A DNA stretch of 64,000 bases from Gammaproteobacteria bacterium (GTDB lineage Bacteria; Pseudomonadota; Gammaproteobacteria; Pseudomonadales; UBA5518): contig JADIYI010000009.1 in NCBI GenBank assembly GCA_016705365.1, positions 186,001 to 250,000 on the forward strand, read 5' to 3'. Below, in pieces: positions 26,777-36,638 of this stretch. Within the stretch, counting starts at the first letter, position 1. Every line of letters begins with the position of its first letter. The position numbers and the translations under genes are program-made. A model generated the notes under the pieces. That model was not told the DNA's origin. It saw only the letters and a program-made list of their open reading frames with translations, and made no database searches.

Positions 26777-27628
26777 ATGCCGGAGACCCTGAAGAACAGG
26801 ATCGCGATCATCACCGGCGCCAGCCGCGGCATCGGTGCCGCGATCGCGCTGCGCTTCGCCGCCGAAGGCGCCAGCGTCGTCATCACCGCGCGCACCGTGC
26901 AAGCCGACGGCACGCTGCCCGGTTCGCTCGAGGAGACCGCCGCGCGCATCCGCGCCATCGGCGGCGAGTGCCACTGCGTGCAGGCGGACCTCGGCGATCC
27001 CGCGGATCGCGCCCGCATCGTGCCCGAGGCCATCGCACGTTTCGGCGGCGTCGATGTGCTGGTGAACAACGCGGCATGGGCCCGCTTTCGCCGCACCGTG
27101 AAGCAGACGGCAAAAGACACCCATCTCGCCTTCGAGATCAATTACTTCGCGCCGCTCGAACTCTCGCAGCAGGCGATCCCGAGCATGAACGAGCGCGGCG
27201 GCGGCTGGATCCTGAACCTCTCGAGCGCCACATCGAACCACCCTGCCCCGGCCCCCTATGACAGCGCAAACCGCTATCACCTGTTTCACGTGCACAGCGG
27301 ACCCACCTTGTACGGATCCACCAAGGCCGCGCTGGAACGACTGTCGGCCGGACTCGCGGCGGAACTGGCGGACATGCGCATCGCGGTAAACACGCTCGCG
27401 CCGGTGGAAGCGGTTGAAAGCGAAGGCGCGCTCGAAACCGGGACCATCGACTCGCTCGCGCACATCGAGCCGGTGGAGGCGATGGCCGAGGCCGCGCTCG
27501 CGCTGTGCTCGCGACCGCAGGATCAGCTGTCGGGGCGTTGCGTGCTGAGCCTGCCGTTGCTGCGCGAACTGGGTGCGACGGTGCGCACGCTCGACGGCGG
27601 CAAACCGCTGGCGGGCTTCACGCTGTAA
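26777..27628 (+). CDS. Short-chain dehydrogenase/reductase with an insertion before the active-site Tyr
   Basis: A 283-residue SDR; ATG at 26777 (MPETLKNRIAIITGASRGIG) puts the nucleotide-binding TGASRGIG at 13-20. NNAAWARFRR and the catalytic Ser in NLSSATS are present, and the Tyr/Lys pair is YGSTK. Between Ser and Tyr there is an extended segment (NHPAPAPYDSANRYHLFH) longer than the usual 12-13 residues. The segment VQADLGDPADRARIV is a normal acidic D-L block. It is preceded by the structured element and stands alone. Substrate not predictable. Confidence 0.88.
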   Translation: MPETLKNRIAIITGASRGIGAAIALRFAAEGASVVITARTVQADGTLPGSLEETAARIRAIGGECHCVQADLGDPADRARIVPEAIARFGGVDVLVNNAAWARFRRTVKQTAKDTHLAFEINYFAPLELSQQAIPSMNERGGGWILNLSSATSNHPAPAPYDSANRYHLFHVHSGPTLYGSTKAALERLSAGLAAELADMRIAVNTLAPVEAVESEGALETGTIDSLAHIEPVEAMAEAALALCSRPQDQLSGRCVLSLPLLRELGATVRTLDGGKPLAGFTL

Positions 27629-27703
27629 CCGGCATTCGCCGCCGGTCTTGCGCGGCGCAGCGGATCACGGTGCAAAACCCGTGCAGCGGAGTGCCGCAGC
27701 CCA

Positions 27704-28102
27704 TCAATCCGGATGATCGCGCGAGGGCACGCGGTAAAGCCATACCGCGAGCACCAGTCCCATCAGCGCCAGCGCCGCACGCAGCCGGGGAGGCTCGACA
27801 AAAAACACGATCGAGACCGTGAGCGTGCTGCTCATCAGCACGATGGCCACGATCTTGGTGCGCCACGGAATGCTGCCGTACTGCTGCCATTCGCTGATCA
27901 TCGGGCCGAACAGCGCGTGCGCGAGCAGCCAGTCGTGGAAGCGGGTCGAGCCGCGCGCGAAGCAGGCTGCCGCCAGCAGCACGAACGGCGTGGTCGGCAG
28001 CACCGGCAGCACGACCCCGGCAATACCGAGGGCGAGGGCCGTGAATCCGAGCACCACGTACAGCGCACGCACGAAAGACGATTCATGCTCGGTCGATGTC
28101 AT
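27704..28102 (-). CDS. DUF454 (YbaN-like) inner-membrane protein
   Basis: A 132-residue protein with three or four hydrophobic helices. The family signature is visible as VLPVLPTTPFVLLAAACFARGS followed by FHDWLLAHALFGPMISEW. Function of the family is unknown. It ends 75 bases from the convergent SDR and begins 36 bases from the sulfatase stop at 28138; same strand as that sulfatase, so it may be its distal gene. Confidence 0.88.
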   Translation of the reverse strand: MTSTEHESSFVRALYVVLGFTALALGIAGVVLPVLPTTPFVLLAAACFARGSTRFHDWLLAHALFGPMISEWQQYGSIPWRTKIVAIVLMSSTLTVSIVFFVEPPRLRAALALMGLVLAVWLYRVPSRDHPD

Positions 28103-28137
28103 TCAGTTCCCGGTTGCAATGATGACGAATCCGCGAC

Positions 28138-30483
28138 TCATCGATCGATGCTGATGTCGACGCGACTCAGCACGCCGTTGAACCGGCCCTCGTCGCGGTA
28201 CTCGGTGCACACCGGCGTATCGGCATCGAAGCCGATGTCGAGGGTGTCGGTCATCTCGGGCAGCTTGGAGATGGTGCGGGCGATGCGACCGCGTGCGACC
28301 TCCCTGCCGTTCACGCCGATGCGTATCTCGCCGCCGGCGTTGACGCCGCCATCGGAAACGAACTGGTAGCTCAACACCGAGCTGCCCGCCGGCAGCTTCG
28401 CCGTGGCGGCCACGCGTGACTGGTCGCCGGCGAGCTGCGAAGCGGCCATCAGCGCAACCGGCACTCCATCTTTCACGAAGAAACTCCAGCCGCCGAATTT
28501 GCTGCCGAGCGCCAGCACCACGCCCGCCGCCTCGGCCGGCGTTTCGATCGCGGCGGTGATCGTGAACGAACGGTTCAGGATCGGCGCGGCATTGATCGCG
28601 GGAACGCTGACACCGGCTCCCCAGTAGGTGTAGCTGTCCGCCCGTCGATGCTGGCTCGCGGCGGCGAGAAAGCGCTCCATCGTCAGGCGGTTGTCGAGTG
28701 GCAGCACCTGGTTGCGTTGCGCCTCGCTCAGGAACAGCGCCTGCAATTGTTCGAGTTTTTGCGGCTGGGTAGCTGCCAGGTCCCGTGCCTGCGAGAAATC
28801 GGCGCGCAGATCGTAGAGCTCCCACACGTAGTCGCCAGGCAGCGCCGTGCTCCGCTCCCCGCTCCACGGCAGGGCGGGAGGCGTGGTGCTGGCCATCCAG
28901 CCATCGTGGTAGATCGCGCGGTTGCCCATCATCTCGAAATACTGGCTAACGTGACGCTCCGCCGCCTCCGGCGCATCGAAACTGTACACCAGGCTGACAC
29001 CGTCGACCGGCTGTTGCGCGACCCCATTGACCATCGCGGGAGCCGTGATGCCTGCCGCTTCGAGAATGGTCGGTGCGATATCACTCACGTGGCTGAACTG
29101 CGAACGGATACCGCGCGCCCTGATGCGTTGCGGCCACGACACCACCATGCCGTTGCGGGTGCCGCCGAGGTGCGATGCGTACTGCTTGGCCAGACGGAAC
29201 GGCGCGTTGGTCGCCCAGGTCCAGCCATAACCGAAGTTCGGCACGCTGTCCGGTCCGCCAAACTTGTCCAGATTCGCAGCAAGGACTTTCTCGCTCTCCT
29301 GCGTGCCGTTGGCGAAGTTCGACATCGGGTTCATGCTGCCGTGCATGCCGCCCTCGGCAGCCGCACCGTTGTCACCCTCGATGAAGATCACCAGCGTGGT
29401 GTCGCGCAGCCCCATGCGCTCGATCTCGTCGAGCAACCGCCCCACCTGCGCATCCTGGTAGGCGAGCATCGCCGCATACACTTCCATCATGCGCGCATTG
29501 ATGCGCTTCTGTGCGGGCGTCAGATCCTTCCAGGCAGCGATCTGTTCAGGTCGCGGCGTATTGACGGCATCAGCGGGTATGATCCCAAGCTTTTTCTGAC
29601 GCGCGACGGTATCGGCGCGAACCTGGTCGTAGCCCGCGTCGAACTGTCCGCGGAACTTCGCGATCCAGTCGGCGGGTGCCTGCAGCGGCGCGTGCGCGGT
29701 ACCCGTCGCGTAGTACATGAAGAAAGGCTTGGCGGGCGCGGCCGCGTTCTGCTGGTGCAGCCAGGCGATCGCATCGTCGGCCAGCGCCTTGTCGAGCACG
29801 CCTTCCTTCAGTGTCGGGAGCGGAGTGATACCGCGATAGAGCGCGGGTGTGAACTGGTTGGTCTCGGCCGCCATGAAGCCGAAAAAGTACTCGAAGCCGA
29901 GTCCCGTGGGCCAGAGGTCGAAGGGGCCGGCCGCGGACACCTGCGCCTCGGGCGCGTTGTGGTGCTTGCCGAACATCGCGGTGTTGTAACCATTCTGGCG
30001 CAGCACCTCGGCAATGGTCGCCGCGCTCTTCGGCAGCAGGTTGTTGTAGCCCGGAAAGCCGGTCGAGAGGTTGGCGACGATGCCGTTGCCGACCGCATGA
30101 TGATTGCGCCCGGTCAGCAGCGAGGCGCGCGTCGGCGAGCACATCGCGGTGGTGTGGAAGCGGTTGTAGCGCAGACCCTGCTCCGCCAGCTGATCGAGAT
30201 TCGGCGTCGGGATCGGCCCGCCGAATGTGCTCGCCGCACCAAAGCCGACATCGTCGGTCATGATGAGCACGACGTTCGGCGCGCCCGCCGGTGCCGAGAC
30301 CGGCGCGGGGAAGGCCGCGGTGGAATCGGCATAGCTGGTGCCGATCTTGCCGGTGAAGGGTTCGACCGGCCGCGGCAACACGGACTGCGCCATCGCGGGC
30401 GAGGCGGCGAGCACGAACAGCAACATGGCAACCCCGGTGCGCCAGACACACCGCGTCAGCGGTAGCGAAAAATCGGCATTCAT
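28138..30483 (-). CDS. Secreted sulfatase, FGly (Cys-type), second paralogue
   Basis: A 781-residue sulfatase. Start is placed at 30483 because AAGGAG then lies at good distance; an ATG six bases earlier (30489) is too close. A signal peptide ends near MAQS (about residue 33). The metal-binding pair is in IMTDDVGFG (77-78) and the formylglycine motif is CSPTR from Cys115. HVSDIAPTILEAAGI and WELYDLRADFSQARDLA are typical of this long subfamily. The last about 190 residues form the same beta-sandwich domain (KFGGWSFFVKDG; FNGVLSRVDISI) as in the sulfatases at 895 and 32072. Confidence 0.92.
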   Translation of the reverse strand: MNADFSLPLTRCVWRTGVAMLLFVLAASPAMAQSVLPRPVEPFTGKIGTSYADSTAAFPAPVSAPAGAPNVVLIMTDDVGFGAASTFGGPIPTPNLDQLAEQGLRYNRFHTTAMCSPTRASLLTGRNHHAVGNGIVANLSTGFPGYNNLLPKSAATIAEVLRQNGYNTAMFGKHHNAPEAQVSAAGPFDLWPTGLGFEYFFGFMAAETNQFTPALYRGITPLPTLKEGVLDKALADDAIAWLHQQNAAAPAKPFFMYYATGTAHAPLQAPADWIAKFRGQFDAGYDQVRADTVARQKKLGIIPADAVNTPRPEQIAAWKDLTPAQKRINARMMEVYAAMLAYQDAQVGRLLDEIERMGLRDTTLVIFIEGDNGAAAEGGMHGSMNPMSNFANGTQESEKVLAANLDKFGGPDSVPNFGYGWTWATNAPFRLAKQYASHLGGTRNGMVVSWPQRIRARGIRSQFSHVSDIAPTILEAAGITAPAMVNGVAQQPVDGVSLVYSFDAPEAAERHVSQYFEMMGNRAIYHDGWMASTTPPALPWSGERSTALPGDYVWELYDLRADFSQARDLAATQPQKLEQLQALFLSEAQRNQVLPLDNRLTMERFLAAASQHRRADSYTYWGAGVSVPAINAAPILNRSFTITAAIETPAEAAGVVLALGSKFGGWSFFVKDGVPVALMAASQLAGDQSRVAATAKLPAGSSVLSYQFVSDGGVNAGGEIRIGVNGREVARGRIARTISKLPEMTDTLDIGFDADTPVCTEYRDEGRFNGVLSRVDISIDR

Positions 30484-30560
30484 GTGCATTTGCTCCTTCG
30501 TTTCTCGAGATCGGAATCGGGTTCGCCTTGCGTCATCTGCCCGCAAGGTGCCGCGTTGCA

Positions 30561-30989
30561 TTAACCGGGTATTTCGTCCAGTTCATCCCACAGCGGACCG
30601 AGCAGGGCGCGGAACAGCACTTCATCGGAATACATGCGCTCGCCCGACAGGCGCTCCTCGCCAAAAGTCAGGATCGCGATGATCCGGTGCGAGGTGGTTT
30701 CGCCGGCGTGCGGATGCTCGAGGGAGAGGGTGAATTCCTGGACCACACCCACGTCGCCGATCCATTCGCCGTGCTGTTCCACGTCAACGATCCGCGGCAT
30801 CGCATTGGCCACGAAATGCTCGTAGTAGCGACGCGTGTTGTTCATGCCCGACAGCCGGCGACCCACGGGGTAGAAGTCGTAGACCGGCTCGCCCTCGAGT
30901 GTCGCCAGGATGCCCTCGAGGTCACCGTTGGTTTCGGTTGCGACATGCCGGGCAGCTGCCATCACCAGTTGCAGCAGGGACTTTGTCAT
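30561..30989 (-). CDS. SnoaL/NTF2-like small protein
   Basis: A 142-residue cone-shaped alpha+beta (NTF2-like) protein: an N-terminal helix (NGDLEGILATL), central strand set, and a mid-region YYEHFVANAMPRIVDVEQHGE typical of SnoaL-like polyketide-cyclase or steroid-isomerase-like folds. Such proteins often catalyse cyclisation, isomerisation or hydration near sterol or polyketide catabolic genes. It lies between an SDR and a sulfatase on the same strand (55 and 77 bases away), so co-transcription is plausible. Confidence 0.7.
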   Translation of the reverse strand: MTKSLLQLVMAAARHVATETNGDLEGILATLEGEPVYDFYPVGRRLSGMNNTRRYYEHFVANAMPRIVDVEQHGEWIGDVGVVQEFTLSLEHPHAGETTSHRIIAILTFGEERLSGERMYSDEVLFRALLGPLWDELDEIPG

Positions 30990-31044
30990 GGTCGGTATCC
31001 TCGGGTTGTGATTGGTGGACGGTGCCTGTTGATCAGCGTCGCTT

Positions 31045-31884
31045 TCAGCTTTCGAAAAACGCGTTGCCGGTGATCACCGGAGTGTTGGTCCACGAGCCGT
31101 CGGGAGCGCGGTACCAGCCTCCCGCCGCCAGCGCACCGCCGTCGACGTGAAGCGTGGTACCCGTGACCCATGCCGCATGCGGACTGGCCAGGAACAGCGC
31201 CGCGCCCGCCATGTCCTCGGGCGTGCCAAAGCGACCGAGCGGTATCCAGCGCTTCTTGTCCTCGGCGAAGCGGGGCGAGATGATATCTTCGATGGGCAAC
31301 TGCGGGGTGTGGGTCGTCTCGGGTGCGATCAGGTTCACGCGGATGCCTTCCGGCGCCAGTTCCAGCGCGAGGCTCCTGGTGAAGCCGGTCACCGCCGCCT
31401 TGAGGGCCCCGTAAACGGCCCCCGTGGGATTGCCGCGAAAGCCCTCGATCGAGGAGATGCCGACGATGCTGGCGCCCGGAGCGCCACGGCGCAACAGCGG
31501 GATCATCTGCCGCGTGACCAGGAACATCTGGTTCAGGTTCACCGCGTAGAGCCTGGCAATATCCTCGTTCGAGATATCCGCGAAGGAACCGATCACGCCC
31601 ATATAGTCACCGACGTTGTTGACCAGGACATCGAGCGCGCCGAAGCGGCTCTCGATCCGTGCCGCAACGTTGCGCACGTCGGCTTCGAGCGTGACATCGG
31701 CCTCGACCACCAGCGCATCGACACCCGCCGCCTCGAGCTCGGCACGGACCGCGTCGGCCCGCGTCGCGTCGATCTCGGCAACCGCGACCTTCGCCCCGGA
31801 TTTCCCGAAACCAAGCGCTATGGCGCGACCGATCCCGGCGCCCCCACCCGTCACCAGCACGGTCCGGTCACTGAAATCGAACAT
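31045..31884 (-). CDS. Short-chain dehydrogenase/reductase
   Basis: A 279-residue classical SDR. Nucleotide-binding TGGGAGIG is at 12-19, NNVGDYMGV matches the NNAG block, the catalytic Ser is in VGISSIEGF, and the Tyr-x3-Lys is YGALK. The C-terminal TLHVDGGALAAGGWYR is typical of a canonical oxidoreductase. Divergent from the sulfatase at 32072 (187-base gap) and upstream of the SnoaL-like gene. Confidence 0.9.
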   Translation of the reverse strand: MFDFSDRTVLVTGGGAGIGRAIALGFGKSGAKVAVAEIDATRADAVRAELEAAGVDALVVEADVTLEADVRNVAARIESRFGALDVLVNNVGDYMGVIGSFADISNEDIARLYAVNLNQMFLVTRQMIPLLRRGAPGASIVGISSIEGFRGNPTGAVYGALKAAVTGFTRSLALELAPEGIRVNLIAPETTHTPQLPIEDIISPRFAEDKKRWIPLGRFGTPEDMAGAALFLASPHAAWVTGTTLHVDGGALAAGGWYRAPDGSWTNTPVITGNAFFES

Positions 31885-32071
31885 GAAAAGATCTCCTTGC
31901 AGAGGTGTTGTTGCCAGGTTACGCCATCATCGCGCGGTCAATCCGCGGAGCATTCCGGATTCTATCCATTTGCTCATCATTTGCCCAAACCAATTGCCTT
32001 GTTTTGCAGAGGCGGGCGACAACGCTAAGGTTCGCGGAGGCGACCCTCGAGCAACATTGGAGAATCGGCAT

Positions 32072-34363
32072 ATGCGCGCCATTGAAGCCACCCTGAAACT
32101 GGCCACCCGGCTGCTTGTGCTGGGTGCCACGCTGGGCAGCGCACCGCACGGTGTCGCGTCCGACGCCGCAGCGGCAGCGCAAGCCGCGCCGGTAGTGACG
32201 CGCCAACTGCCACCGGCCGGCGCGCCGAATATCGTGGTGGTGCTGCTCGATGACGTGGGCTTCGGCGCCGCCAGCACCTTCGGCGGCCCGGTCGCAACGC
32301 CGGCGCTGGAGCAACTGGCCAATGATGGCCTTCGCTACAACCGTTTCCACACCACGGCGATCTGCTCGCCGACGCGCGCCGCGCTGCTCACGGGACGCAA
32401 TTCACACGCCGCGGGTGTGGGCACCGTGATGAACAGCGCGACCACCTACCCGGGATATCGCGGCGTGCTGCGCGACGATAGTGCCACCATCGCGCGCGTG
32501 CTCGGCCAGAACGGCTACGCGACCTCGGCCTGGGGCAAGTGGCACCTGGTGCCGGACTGGGAAGCCACCCAATCCGGCCCGTTCACGCACTGGCCGACCG
32601 GTGTGGGCTTCGACACGTTCCATGGTTTCCTCGGTGGCGAGGCGGATCAATACGAGCCCACGCTCTATGACGGCACCACCCCCGTGGTGCGTGAACGGCA
32701 AGCGGGTTACCACCTCACCGAGGACATCGCCGAGCACGCCATCTCGTGGATGCAGATGCAGCGTTCGGTGGATCCGGCACGCCCCTTCTTCGTGTACTTC
32801 GCACCCGGCGCCACCCACGCTCCGCTGCAGCCGCCTGCAACCTGGGCCGAGCGCTACCGTGGCAAGTTTGACCAGGGCTGGGATCGCCTGCGCGAGGAAA
32901 CCTTCGCGCACCAGAAGAAGGCTGGCGTGATCCCGCGCGACGCTCTGCTGACCCCACGGCCCGCCGAGTTGCCGGCCTGGGATTCGCTGACTCCGGAGCA
33001 GAAGCGCACCTCGGCGCGCCTGATGGAGCTCTACGCCGCGTTCCTCGCGCACACCGACGCGCAGGTCGGCCGGCTGCGCGATGCGCTGAAGGAAATGGGA
33101 CAGTATGACAACACCTTGTTCGTCTATATCGTCGGCGACAACGGCGCCAGCGCCGAGGGCGGATTGCTCGGCAGCAGCAATTACCTGGGCGATCTGCAGG
33201 GACTGCAGTCGAACCTGGCGAGCTTTGCCGACGATCCCCAGGCGCTTCTTGGCGAGCACAGCTACGCGCATTACAACTCCGGCTGGGCCTGGGCCACCGA
33301 TACCCCGTTCCAGTGGACCAAGCAGGTGGCTTCGCATCTGGGCGGTACACGCAACCCGATGGTGCTCGCCTGGCCCGCGCGTATCCGTGACCGCGGTGGC
33401 CTGCGCCAGCAGTTCGGCCATGTGAACGATATCGTGCCGACGATCCTCGAGGCGGCCGGCATCGCGGCGCCGGCGAGCGTGAACGGCGTGGCGCAGCGCC
33501 CGATGGACGGTACCAGCCTCGCGTACACTTTCGCCGACGCGAAAGCTGCCGAGCGCCACACCACGCAGTATTTCGAGATCTACGGCAACCGCGCGATCTA
33601 CCACGACGGCTGGATGGCCTCCGCATTCCGGGGTCGTGTGCCGTGGAACGTGATCAGCGCGCCGCGCAGCACGGATTTCGCCGCCGACCGCTGGGAGCTC
33701 TATGACCTGCGCACCGACTTCAGCCAGGGCCGTGACCTCGCGGCGCGCGAACCCGGCAAGCTGCGCGAACTGCAGCAACTCTTCGACACCCAGGCCGCCG
33801 CCAACAACGTGGTGCTGCACAACCCGTCCCGCGAGAACACGCGGTTTCCCGACCTCGCCGCCGGGCGCACCCACTTCGCGTACCGGCCCGGCACCATCGG
33901 CATCGCCGAGAAGGAGGCGCCGAACACGAAGACCCGTTCCCACGTCATCGAAGCACACATCCGGGTGCCCGAGGGCGGTGCGCACGGTGTGCTCGCCACC
34001 CTGGGCGGACGCAGTGCCGGCTGGTCGCTGTACCTGGACGATGCCGGCGTACCGGTCTATCGCCTGCGTATCTTCGACGCCGAGGAAATCACGCTGCGCG
34101 GCACGGCGCCACTCGAGGCCGGCGCGCACGTGCTGCGCTACGAGTTCGCCACCACGGGTGCCGGCCCGGTGCCCGGCGGCACGACGCGGCTCAGCGTGGA
34201 CGGCAAGGAAGCAGCGAGTGCGACGCTAAAGCGCAGCGCCATGATGTACTCGATCGACGAGACCTTCGATATCGGACTGGACACGGGCTCATCGCCGGCC
34301 GATTATCGTGCACCCTACCCGTTCACGGGCGAGATCCAGGGGGTGAACATCGAGCTGCGATAG
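32072..34363 (+). CDS. Secreted sulfatase, FGly (Cys-type), third paralogue
   Basis: A 763-residue sulfatase starting at ATG 32072 (MRAIEATLKLATRLLVLGA), with a signal peptide to about residue 31. Metal-binding pair in VLLDDVGFG (60-61) and formylglycine motif CSPTR from Cys98. Overall similarity to the sulfatases at 895 and 28138 is obvious along the full length including the C-terminal beta-sandwich (SAGWSLYLDDAG; FTGEIQGVNIEL). The insertion EHSYAHYNSGWAWATDTPF and surrounding region differ, so substrates may differ. It is divergent from the SDR at 31045. Confidence 0.92.
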   Translation: MRAIEATLKLATRLLVLGATLGSAPHGVASDAAAAAQAAPVVTRQLPPAGAPNIVVVLLDDVGFGAASTFGGPVATPALEQLANDGLRYNRFHTTAICSPTRAALLTGRNSHAAGVGTVMNSATTYPGYRGVLRDDSATIARVLGQNGYATSAWGKWHLVPDWEATQSGPFTHWPTGVGFDTFHGFLGGEADQYEPTLYDGTTPVVRERQAGYHLTEDIAEHAISWMQMQRSVDPARPFFVYFAPGATHAPLQPPATWAERYRGKFDQGWDRLREETFAHQKKAGVIPRDALLTPRPAELPAWDSLTPEQKRTSARLMELYAAFLAHTDAQVGRLRDALKEMGQYDNTLFVYIVGDNGASAEGGLLGSSNYLGDLQGLQSNLASFADDPQALLGEHSYAHYNSGWAWATDTPFQWTKQVASHLGGTRNPMVLAWPARIRDRGGLRQQFGHVNDIVPTILEAAGIAAPASVNGVAQRPMDGTSLAYTFADAKAAERHTTQYFEIYGNRAIYHDGWMASAFRGRVPWNVISAPRSTDFAADRWELYDLRTDFSQGRDLAAREPGKLRELQQLFDTQAAANNVVLHNPSRENTRFPDLAAGRTHFAYRPGTIGIAEKEAPNTKTRSHVIEAHIRVPEGGAHGVLATLGGRSAGWSLYLDDAGVPVYRLRIFDAEEITLRGTAPLEAGAHVLRYEFATTGAGPVPGGTTRLSVDGKEAASATLKRSAMMYSIDETFDIGLDTGSSPADYRAPYPFTGEIQGVNIELR

Positions 34364-34466
34364 CCAGCAGACCAGCCTGCACACTCGTGCTCGAGGTGGC
34401 CGGACTCGCCGCGCCGCGCCGCGCGACGCCTGAGCCGCTCGGCCGCAGGATTGCGCGCCCATCAAC

Positions 34467-36065
34467 TCACCCTCGCGCGCCGCGAATCATGGCGGCCGCT
34501 TTTTCCGCGACCATGATGACCGGCATGTTGGTGTTGCCGCCGATCATGTGCGGTATCACCGAGGCGTCGACCACGCGCAGGCCCGCTACGCCGTGCACAC
34601 GCAGTTCGGCATCGACCACGGCGAGTTCATCGCGCCCCATGCGGCAGGTGCCCACGGAGTGATAGTCGGCCTCGGCCTTCGATCGGATGAATGCGTCGAC
34701 TTGCGCATCCGTCGAGATGGCGGGGCCCGGCTCCAGTTCTTCACCGCGCAGCGCATCGAAGGCTTTCTGCGCAAACACCACGCGGGCGATGCGTACCGCG
34801 GCTCGCGCGATGCGCCAATCCTCCTCGCGGGCAAGATAGTTCTGGTCGATCAGCGGAGCATCCAGGGGATTTGCCGAGGCCAGCCGCACACTGCCGCGGC
34901 TCGCGGGACGGATCACGTTGGTGTGCGCGGCGAACCCGTGGTGCGGCGACAGTTCGCGTCCGTTGTTGGCATAGAGTGCCATCACGAGCAGCAGCTTGAT
35001 GTCGGGCTCGGCGAGCGCGGGATCGGACTTCACGAAGGCGCAGGCTTCCATGCCGGGATCGCCGAGCGGGCCTCCGCGGGCAACGAGGTACTGCACCAGC
35101 GCCGCCGCGCCATGCCACGGCTTGAAATACTTGAACAGCGAGATCGGCGCAAGCGAGCGGTACTTCACCACCACGGCGAGGTGATCCTGCAGGCCCTGGC
35201 CGACGCCCGGCAACTCGTGGCGCACCGCGATACCGTGCGCCAGCAGTTGATCGGGCGGACCGATGCCTGAGAGCATCAGCAACTGCGGGGAATTGATTGC
35301 CCCACCGCAGAGCAGCACCTCGCGTCGGGCGCGAACCTGGTGCGTCCTGCCCTTTTGCAGATACTCGACGCCCGTGGCACGGCCGTCCGTCAGCAGGACG
35401 CGGCTCGCGTGCGCGCGCAGCGCAAAATGCAGGTTGGCGCGGCGACGTGCGGGATCGACATAGGCCCGCGATGCGCTGGAGCGCACACCGCGCCCGATCG
35501 TGACATCGACCGGCCCGAAGCCCTCGCGCTCGGCGCCGTTGGTGTCATCGTTGCCGGCATAACCGGCCTGCCGGCCGGCCTCGATGAAGGCACGCGCGAA
35601 GGGATGCTTGGCACCCGGTCGCGAGACCTGGATCGGTCCGGTGTCCCCGTGGTAGGGGTCATTCGGGCGATGGAACGTCTCGGCGCGCCGGAAATACGGC
35701 AGCACCTCGGCATAGGACCAACCGGGGTTGCCCGCCGCGGCAATGCGGTCGTAATCGCTCGCGAATCCGCGGTCGTAGACCATGCCGTTGATCGAACTGC
35801 CGCCGCCCATCACCTTGCCGCGCGGAAGGTAGAGAACCCGGTCGTTCAGCTGTTTTTGCGGCGTCGAGACATAGGGCCACGCGTGTGCACCGGACAGCAT
35901 GATGGGCAGCAGCCCGCCGGGCGCACGGATCAGCGGGCTGCGGTCGCGCTTGCCGGCCTCGATCAACAGCACCTGCACCGCGGGGTCCTCGCTGAGCCGC
36001 GCGGCGAGCACGCAACCGGCCGAGCCGCCACCGACGATGACGTAGTCGTAAATCGGCTCACTCAC
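34467..36065 (-). CDS. GMC-family FAD oxidoreductase (choline-dehydrogenase-like)
   Basis: A 532-residue flavoprotein taking GTG at 36065 as start (MSEPIYDYVIVGGGSAGC); a GTG at 36080 would overlap the upstream gene more. FAD motif GGGSAGCVLAARLSE, the GMC signature GGGSSINGM, and the second signature GAINSPQLLMLSGIGP are present, with the active-site His in HSVGTCRMG and Asn in GGNTNMPV. The family oxidises alcohols. The VOC gene overlaps its start by a few bases or precedes it directly, and both follow the DegT-like gene in the same direction, suggesting an operon that works on an alcohol intermediate. Confidence 0.9.
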   Translation of the reverse strand: MSEPIYDYVIVGGGSAGCVLAARLSEDPAVQVLLIEAGKRDRSPLIRAPGGLLPIMLSGAHAWPYVSTPQKQLNDRVLYLPRGKVMGGGSSINGMVYDRGFASDYDRIAAAGNPGWSYAEVLPYFRRAETFHRPNDPYHGDTGPIQVSRPGAKHPFARAFIEAGRQAGYAGNDDTNGAEREGFGPVDVTIGRGVRSSASRAYVDPARRRANLHFALRAHASRVLLTDGRATGVEYLQKGRTHQVRARREVLLCGGAINSPQLLMLSGIGPPDQLLAHGIAVRHELPGVGQGLQDHLAVVVKYRSLAPISLFKYFKPWHGAAALVQYLVARGGPLGDPGMEACAFVKSDPALAEPDIKLLLVMALYANNGRELSPHHGFAAHTNVIRPASRGSVRLASANPLDAPLIDQNYLAREEDWRIARAAVRIARVVFAQKAFDALRGEELEPGPAISTDAQVDAFIRSKAEADYHSVGTCRMGRDELAVVDAELRVHGVAGLRVVDASVIPHMIGGNTNMPVIMVAEKAAAMIRGARG

Positions 36066-36070
36066 CGCGC

Positions 36071-36547
36071 TCAGCCCCACTGCACGAATTCGATCATCAG
36101 CGGATCACCCGCACGCTCGAGGTAACACCAGCTGAGCGACGGTGCCGCCTCCGAGACAGGGAAACTACCCGACCAGACGGGGCGGTAGCCGATCCCTGCA
36201 GCCCTGGCGATCCAGCCATCGAGGTCCTCGATCACGTAGCGGATGTGCTGCACGCCCTCGCGACCGCCCTGGATGAAATCGCGATGCGGCGTCGGCCCCG
36301 AACGCCACTCGATCAGTTCGATCTCGAGCGCGCCGGTGCGTCCGAAGGCGCACAGCAGCTCCACCATCACCCGCTCACCACGATACACGGACTCGAAGGG
36401 GCCGTTGTCGAGCACCGTGAACGGCCCGAACAGCGGCTCGTACAGCGCCACGGCGGCCTGCAGATCGCGCACCACGAGGCAGATCTGATCGGCCGGTGGC
36501 AGGCCGAGCGAGACCTGCGCGTTTTCTGCCGGCTGCGTGTCCGGCAT
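36071..36547 (-). CDS. VOC (glyoxalase-fold) family protein
   Basis: A 158-residue protein; ATG at 36547 is preceded by CGGGAGATCTG, a good ribosome binding site. Two beta-alpha-beta-beta-beta modules are visible (QICLVVRDLQAAVALYEPLF and VQHIRYVIEDLDGWI). The first position, usually His, is Gln (DQICLVV), so metal binding may differ from glyoxalase I or extradiol enzymes. LMIEFVQWG ends the protein. Role in the pathway unknown; it sits between the DegT-like gene (91 bases) and the GMC gene (overlapping). Confidence 0.8.
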   Translation of the reverse strand: MPDTQPAENAQVSLGLPPADQICLVVRDLQAAVALYEPLFGPFTVLDNGPFESVYRGERVMVELLCAFGRTGALEIELIEWRSGPTPHRDFIQGGREGVQHIRYVIEDLDGWIARAAGIGYRPVWSGSFPVSEAAPSLSWCYLERAGDPLMIEFVQWG

Positions 36548-36638
36548 CAGATCTCCCGGCGCTGCGGCGCGAGCAGCGCGCATATCCCTGGCAGACATCG
36601 AAGCATCACGTCGGTTTTCATGGTCCCTCCCCGCGAGC

